39,755 nucleotides of DNA from Sphingomonas mucosissima (GTDB taxonomy: Bacteria > Pseudomonadota > Alphaproteobacteria > Sphingomonadales > Sphingomonadaceae). Position 1 is the stretch's first letter, and the number at the start of each line of letters is the position of its first letter. The stretch covers positions 1 through 39,755 of the forward strand of contig NZ_NBBJ01000008.1 of NCBI RefSeq assembly GCF_002197665.1. The letters are read 5' to 3'. The translations under genes were made by a program, and so were the position numbers. The notes beneath the pieces were generated by a model. It saw nothing but the letters and a program-made list of their open reading frames with translations. It was not told the DNA's origin and did not search any database. Shown here in pieces: positions 35,723-39,755 of the stretch.

Positions 35723-36823
35723 TCGACGCAGATGCGCCGGCAGCGCAGCTAGTACTCGCCGCATATGTGTGTGGAACCTGTGCCGGGCTCCTTGTCTTCG
35801 GGGCGCTTAGCGACCGTTTTTCGACGCAGCGGCTGTTTGTCGGTTCGCTGGTCGCGACCTGCGCATCGTCGCTCGCCTGCGCGGCGGCGTCGTCGATCGA
35901 AGCGCTGATTGCCCTCCGCACGCTCCAGGGTGCCGCAGCGGCGGCACCCGCAGTATTCGCACCTGCGATCTTAAAGGCGCTGTTCGACAAAGCGCGGGCG
36001 GTGCGCGCCATGGGGCTGCTTGGCAGCATTGAGTCGCTTGCGCCGGCGCTCGCCCCCATCGCTGGGGCTGGCTTGCTGTTGTTCGGCGACTGGCGCGCGT
36101 CTTTCTTCGTGCTCGCCGCCGCGGCGGGCGCGCTAGCCCTGCTAACGACACTCGCAGGTCAGATCCCGCAGGTCGGGCGGCGTGCGCGAAGCGGCTACGT
36201 TGTGCTCCTTAGCAACGTGACCTTCCTGCGCTACGCGTTGAGCCAGGCGTTCGTGCTGGGAGGCCTACTCACTTCGTCTTTGGCCTGCCGGTCCTGCTGG
36301 TTCGGGCGCTCGGCGGAACACTTGGTGACTTCATCGTTGTGCAGGTGGGTGCAATCCTGCTCTTCATCGCCTCAGCCAACATGTCAGCGTGCGTCGTAGC
36401 GCGGTTCGGGAGCGAGCGCACGGTCCTACTAGGCACGGCGTTGTGCATGCAAGGCTCCGCAGCCCAAATCGTCTACGCGCTACAGGGCGGCGTTGCACCG
36501 CTCGCGATCCTCGCGCTGTTCGCGCCAGTCAATGTCGGCCTGGGCCTGCGCGGGCCGCTTGCTTCTACCGCGCCGTGATGGCCGCGCACGGGGATGATGC
36601 TCGCGGCAGCGCGCTCGTGGTCCTCGCGACCTTTGGCGTGGCCGCACTAGGTACCGTACTCGCGGCGCCTCTCATCGAGCAGGGACCGGTGCCGCTCGCT
36701 GCGATTGACCTCCTGCTGCACGTAGCCGCACTTGCAAGCCTTCTGGTGCTTCCCGCATTCGCTCTCGATGAAGAAGTGCAGGCTAAGTCTTTACCCGCCC
36801 AGTTGATGCCAGTCAGAGGTTGA
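35722..36823 (+). pseudogene. 5'-truncated, twice-frameshifted MFS drug-efflux transporter
   Basis: The reading begins inside the first helix region with ALDADAPAAQLVLAAYVCGT, then LLVFGALSDRFSTQRLFVGS, the Bcr/CflA-like loop GxLSDRxGRR in altered form. Helices follow to about 36265. There the frame changes (LLT | FVFGLPVLLVRALGG) and continues as VGAILLFIASANMSACVVAR to about 36550. A second change then gives FYRAVMAAHGDDARGSALVV and AALGTVLAAPLIEQG to 36823. The N-terminus of about 40 residues is missing and is replaced by the esterase fragment. It is very probably non-functional, unless the two indels are sequencing errors. Confidence 0.75.
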
Positions 36824-37272
36824 ACGAGTGCCTGGTTTTAGGCACGCGCTCCCCGCCCTTGAACGGCTGAATATGGGTCATCGCGCCAATGGCAGTGCCG
36901 ACGTGATGAAGAGTCCGTCTTGGCGGGCACAGAGCCACCTTGCGAAAGCACAACCTGCACCGCGGCTCGATCGCGGCGCGCGCCACGCGGAGCGGACCGT
37001 CGCGAACACGGCTCCGGCGACAGCGGCAAGGACGAAGCGATATCCCTTAGATCCGCACAGCGCCCAGCCGGCAAAGGCCCCCAAACCGCAGACCACAAGA
37101 TCGTCGACCGATCGTCTCCCCTGCGTGCCCCCCGCAATCTTGCTGCGCGTGCCGCAGCAGGTCGAGCATCGATCGCAGCACGACTGATCGGCCTCGCAAG
37201 GCATTTCGCGTGGCGAGATTACTTTGCGAGAGCGAACCTACTTGCTAGCCTTGCCGCAAACGGGAGAGCGCA
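36824..37272. other. Intergenic stretch, perhaps a decayed small membrane protein
   Basis: No confident gene in 449 bp. A minus-strand frame 36878-37204 contains a hydrophobic stretch (LVVCGLGAFAGWALCG and FVLAAVAGAVFATV) that would suit a small membrane protein, but its start is poor and the N-terminus is Cys-rich and shadow-like. GGAGAG at 37263-37268 is the ribosome site of the next gene. Confidence 0.3.
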
Positions 37273-38658
37273 ATGCGGCAATGGTGGGTTATGGGCGTGG
37301 CGCTGTGGCCTGTGGCGGCGCTGGCGCAAACCGGGCAGACCGCGCAGACCGCACAGGGCGACGTGCAGGTCACCATCTACAACAATGGGGTGTCGCTGGT
37401 GCAGGATGCCCGGACGCTGACGCTGCCGCAGGGGCGCAGCCGCCAGGAGTTCCCGGACGTGTCCGCGCAGATCCGGCCGGAAACGGTCACGCTGAGCGGC
37501 CCTGGGGTGGGGATCGTCGAGCAGAACTTCGACTATGACCTGCTATCGCCCGACAAGCTGATGGAGAAGGCGGTCGGTCGGATCGTCACCATCGTCCGCA
37601 CCAATCCAGCGACCGGTGCCGAGACCCGCGAGCAGGCGCGCGTCCTGGCGGCAAACGGCGGCATTGTGCTGCAGATCGGCAACCGGATCGAAGTGCTACG
37701 CGACGACGGGCTGCCGGTGCGCGTCGTGTTCGACGAGGTGCCCGACAATCTGCGCGCGCGCCCGACGCTGTCGTTGACGGTCGAGGCAGCGCAGCCGGGG
37801 CCGGTGCTGACGCGGCTGTCCTATCTGACGCCGGGGCTGGGTTGGACGAGCGATTACGTCGCGCTGTTTGATGAAAAGGCAGGGGCGATCGACGTTCAAG
37901 GGTGGGTGACGCTGACCAACAATACCGGTACGACGTTCGCCCGCGCCGACACGCTGCTGGTGGCAGGCAACGTCGGCGGCTCCGCCAACCGCTTCGCCTC
38001 ACTGGGCGACGCCAGCGCGATCGAGCAGGCAGGCACAGAGACAGGTACCCGCGAGCGACTTGGCGATTTCTACCTGTATCCGCTGGCCGAGCGGACCACA
38101 ATCGCCAACGCGCAGCAGAAGCAGGTCAGCTTCCTCGACGTGAAGGCGGCGGCGGCGCGCAAGGCGTACGAGTTCAGCAACGGTTGGCTGGGCGGCAACG
38201 ATGTCCCGCGCAGCGCCGCCACGGCGATCAAGTTCTCGACCTCGCGCGCGGGCGGATTGGGCGATCAGCTGCCGGCGGGCACCATCCGCGTCTACATGCG
38301 CGACGCGCGGGGAGACCCGCAGTTCATCGGCGAAAACCGAATTCCGCATACACCCCTCGGATCGTCGATGTCGATCCGGACGGGCGAGGCGTTCGACGTC
38401 AAGGTCAAGGTTGTGGTCGCCGAGCGGACCCGCCAGGCGAGGGGCCGCTGGCGCACTAGGATGACCTACAACTTGACCAACGCACGCGATGCGCCGGTCA
38501 CCGTTGACCTGGCGCAGGACGGGCTGTGGGGCGACGTTAAGGTGGTCGAGCAGAGCCTGACCGGCGAGCGTGTGTCGGCTGACCGGATCGAGTGGAAGGT
38601 GCCCGTCCCGGCGAACGGGACGACGGATCTGACGGCAACGTTCGATACGCGGTACTGA
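37273..38658 (+). CDS. Secreted DUF4139 domain protein (first paralogue)
   Basis: A 461-residue exported protein. ATG 37273 follows GGAGAG by 4 nt. The signal peptide ends with PVAALAQ (about residue 19). The body is the DUF4139 beta-rich fold: VTIYNNGVSLVQDARTLTLP at the start, GVGIVEQNFDYDLLSPDKLM, then VLTRLSYLTPGLGWTSDYVA and VQGWVTLTNNTGTTF, KQVSFLDVKAA, and WKVPVPANGTTDLTATFDTRY at the end. DUF4139 proteins may act as periplasmic or surface proteins; no reaction is established. The next gene starts 3 bp after its stop and encodes a divergent paralogue. Confidence 0.9.
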   Translation: MRQWWVMGVALWPVAALAQTGQTAQTAQGDVQVTIYNNGVSLVQDARTLTLPQGRSRQEFPDVSAQIRPETVTLSGPGVGIVEQNFDYDLLSPDKLMEKAVGRIVTIVRTNPATGAETREQARVLAANGGIVLQIGNRIEVLRDDGLPVRVVFDEVPDNLRARPTLSLTVEAAQPGPVLTRLSYLTPGLGWTSDYVALFDEKAGAIDVQGWVTLTNNTGTTFARADTLLVAGNVGGSANRFASLGDASAIEQAGTETGTRERLGDFYLYPLAERTTIANAQQKQVSFLDVKAAAARKAYEFSNGWLGGNDVPRSAATAIKFSTSRAGGLGDQLPAGTIRVYMRDARGDPQFIGENRIPHTPLGSSMSIRTGEAFDVKVKVVVAERTRQARGRWRTRMTYNLTNARDAPVTVDLAQDGLWGDVKVVEQSLTGERVSADRIEWKVPVPANGTTDLTATFDTRY

Positions 38659-38661
38659 GCG

Positions 38662-39755
38662 GTGCTGCGCTGGGCCTTGCTGCCATTGACACTGGCGGCT
38701 GCGGCGCCCGCGCTCGCGGAGCCGCAGGTCGTGGTGTCACGCGTGGTGTCCGACATCGCGGTGACGGTGTACCGCGACCCATACCGCACGGGCGCTATGC
38801 GCGGAAACTGGCCTGGCGGCTATGCCCTCATCACCGAGACCCGCACCATCACGGTGCCGCAGGGCGATAGCCAGATTCGTTTCGAGGACGTCGCCGAAGG
38901 GCTGCTGCCCGAGACTGCGATCGTCACGGGGCTGCCGAGTGGGGTGCGCGAGAAGAACCGTGACGCACGGCTGATCTCGCCTGCCGGGCTTGTCGATGCC
39001 TATCTGAAGCGGCGGGTGCTGCTGCGCCGTATGGACCCGGTCACCGGCAAGGTTAGCGAACAGACAGCGATCATTCAGGCCGGGCCTGACGGCGGGGTGG
39101 TGCTTCAGACCGCGAAAGGATTGGAGACGCTGCGCTGTTCGGGGCTGCCGGAGCGCATCCTCTATGACCGGGTGCCCGAGACGCTGACCGCGCGGCCGAC
39201 GCTGTCGATCCTGACGCGCGCGACGCGGGCGACCACCGCGACCATCCAGCTGACCTACATGGCGCAGGGGTTCGACTGGTCCGCGAACTATGTTGGGCGG
39301 CTGGCGCCCGATGGTAACAAAGTGGCTCTGTTCGCATGGCTGACGGTCGCCAACGGCGGGCAGCAGAGCTTGCGCGACGCGCGGCTGCAGGTGATCGCCG
39401 GCAAGCCCAACAAGCGTGAGAACGCACCTCCGCCACCGCCGCCAAGCGCGTGGCTGAACCTGCAATGCTGGCCTACCGACGTGACGAGCACGCATCCCGA
39501 GCAGGTGTTTACGCCCCTGCCGCTGCCCGCGGGTAACGACCTGTCGGCGTTCAACATGGTCGGCACCAATGCTGCCGGAAGCTTCGAGACGCGCAAGCAG
39601 CGCCGGGCGCGGGAGAAGCGCTTGCGGGCCGAGGCACTGTACGAGGCCAATGCGGACATCGTCGTGACCGGCGGGAGGCGTTCCCTCTCGCAGCGCCGAG
39701 AGCAGGTGCAGATAGCGGCCATGGCCGCTATCTGCACCTGCTCTCGGCGCTGCGA
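38662..39755 (+). CDS. Second DUF4139 protein, runs off the end
   Basis: GTG 38662, 3 bp after the first paralogue, opens a signal peptide ending with AAPALAEP (about residue 20). Matching positions to the neighbour are ITETRTITVPQGDSQIRFED, GLVDAYLKRRVLLRRMDPVT, ERILYDRVPETLTARPTLSI and TIQLTYMAQGFDWSANYVGR. It differs by a proline run (APPPPPPS) and a charged insertion (ETRKQRRAREKRLRAEALYE). The C-terminal part is missing. The last 34 bases are the exact reverse complement of the preceding 34, so coding beyond about 39721 (AAMAAICTCSRRCE) is probably not real. Confidence 0.85.
   Translation, partial: MLRWALLPLTLAAAAPALAEPQVVVSRVVSDIAVTVYRDPYRTGAMRGNWPGGYALITETRTITVPQGDSQIRFEDVAEGLLPETAIVTGLPSGVREKNRDARLISPAGLVDAYLKRRVLLRRMDPVTGKVSEQTAIIQAGPDGGVVLQTAKGLETLRCSGLPERILYDRVPETLTARPTLSILTRATRATTATIQLTYMAQGFDWSANYVGRLAPDGNKVALFAWLTVANGGQQSLRDARLQVIAGKPNKRENAPPPPPPSAWLNLQCWPTDVTSTHPEQVFTPLPLPAGNDLSAFNMVGTNAAGSFETRKQRRAREKRLRAEALYEANADIVVTGGRRSLSQRREQVQIAAMAAICTCSRRC
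39688..39755. repeat. Perfect 68-bp palindrome at the window end
   Basis: Bases 39688-39721 and 39722-39755 are exact reverse complements with no loop, centred on CCATGG. The left half is coding sequence of the DUF4139 gene; the right half simply mirrors it and ends at the last base. A natural palindrome this long and perfect inside a coding gene is unlikely, so a fold-back chimera is the simplest explanation. Confidence 0.9.

Noticed and set aside
35088..36059. 323-codon minus-strand open frame
   Set aside because: Ser/Arg/Ala-rich shadow opposite the esterase fragment and MFS remnant; no family likeness.
39688..39755. Hairpin telomere or natural inverted repeat
   Set aside because: The palindrome lies in the middle of a conserved coding gene and mirrors coding bases exactly, so a technical fold-back is far likelier.

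Overview
The window looks like a contig from a GC-rich alphaproteobacterium, most likely a sphingomonad. The reasons are three TonB-dependent receptors in 40 kb, many GTG/TTG starts, GC-biased third codon positions, small Gly/Asn/Lys-rich proteins, and GlxA/AraC, DUF2161 and DUF4139 genes. Taxonomy is inferred from gene style only. No rRNA, tRNA, CRISPR array or complete insertion sequence was seen.

Left part (about 0.5-16.8 kb) is dominated by signalling. It holds a PAS-GGDEF-EAL protein (minus strand), a MarR regulator coupled to an NmrA-type oxidoreductase behind a perfect palindromic operator, an MHYT-GAF-PAS hybrid histidine kinase, and a BCCT transporter. A five-gene co-directional cluster follows: a GGDEF-EAL gene broken by a frameshift inside its EAL domain, a TonB-dependent receptor, a YfiR-family periplasmic protein, a hybrid sensor kinase and a response regulator. 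The last three are joined by ATGA stop/start overlaps. This cluster is the best candidate for an under-described system: an outer-membrane receptor whose state could be relayed through a YfiR-like protein to a two-component/c-di-GMP circuit.

Middle (about 17-28.3 kb): a siderophore-type TonB receptor followed by what looks like the broken start of a membrane protein; a SulP anion transporter overlapping a beta-carbonic anhydrase (bicarbonate handling); a transglutaminase-like protein; a 45-aa hydrophilic protein; a chloroperoxidase-like hydrolase; a GlxA-type AraC regulator divergent from a secreted cupin; a GH5-like glycosidase; and a DUF2161 putative nuclease-fold protein.

Right part (about 28.7-39.8 kb): a lipoprotein MsrA, a long GST-fold protein, and a TonB receptor behind a MerR-type promoter, with a remnant of a MerR regulator just downstream. 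Then comes a stretch of gene decay: a frameshifted lipoprotein, degraded coding, and an erythromycin-esterase 5' fragment run into a 5'-truncated, twice-frameshifted MFS transporter. Two tandem DUF4139 proteins end the window. The last 68 bases are a perfect palindrome ending exactly at the final base, which looks like a fold-back assembly or amplification artefact. Several frameshifts in the window may therefore be sequence errors rather than true pseudogenes.
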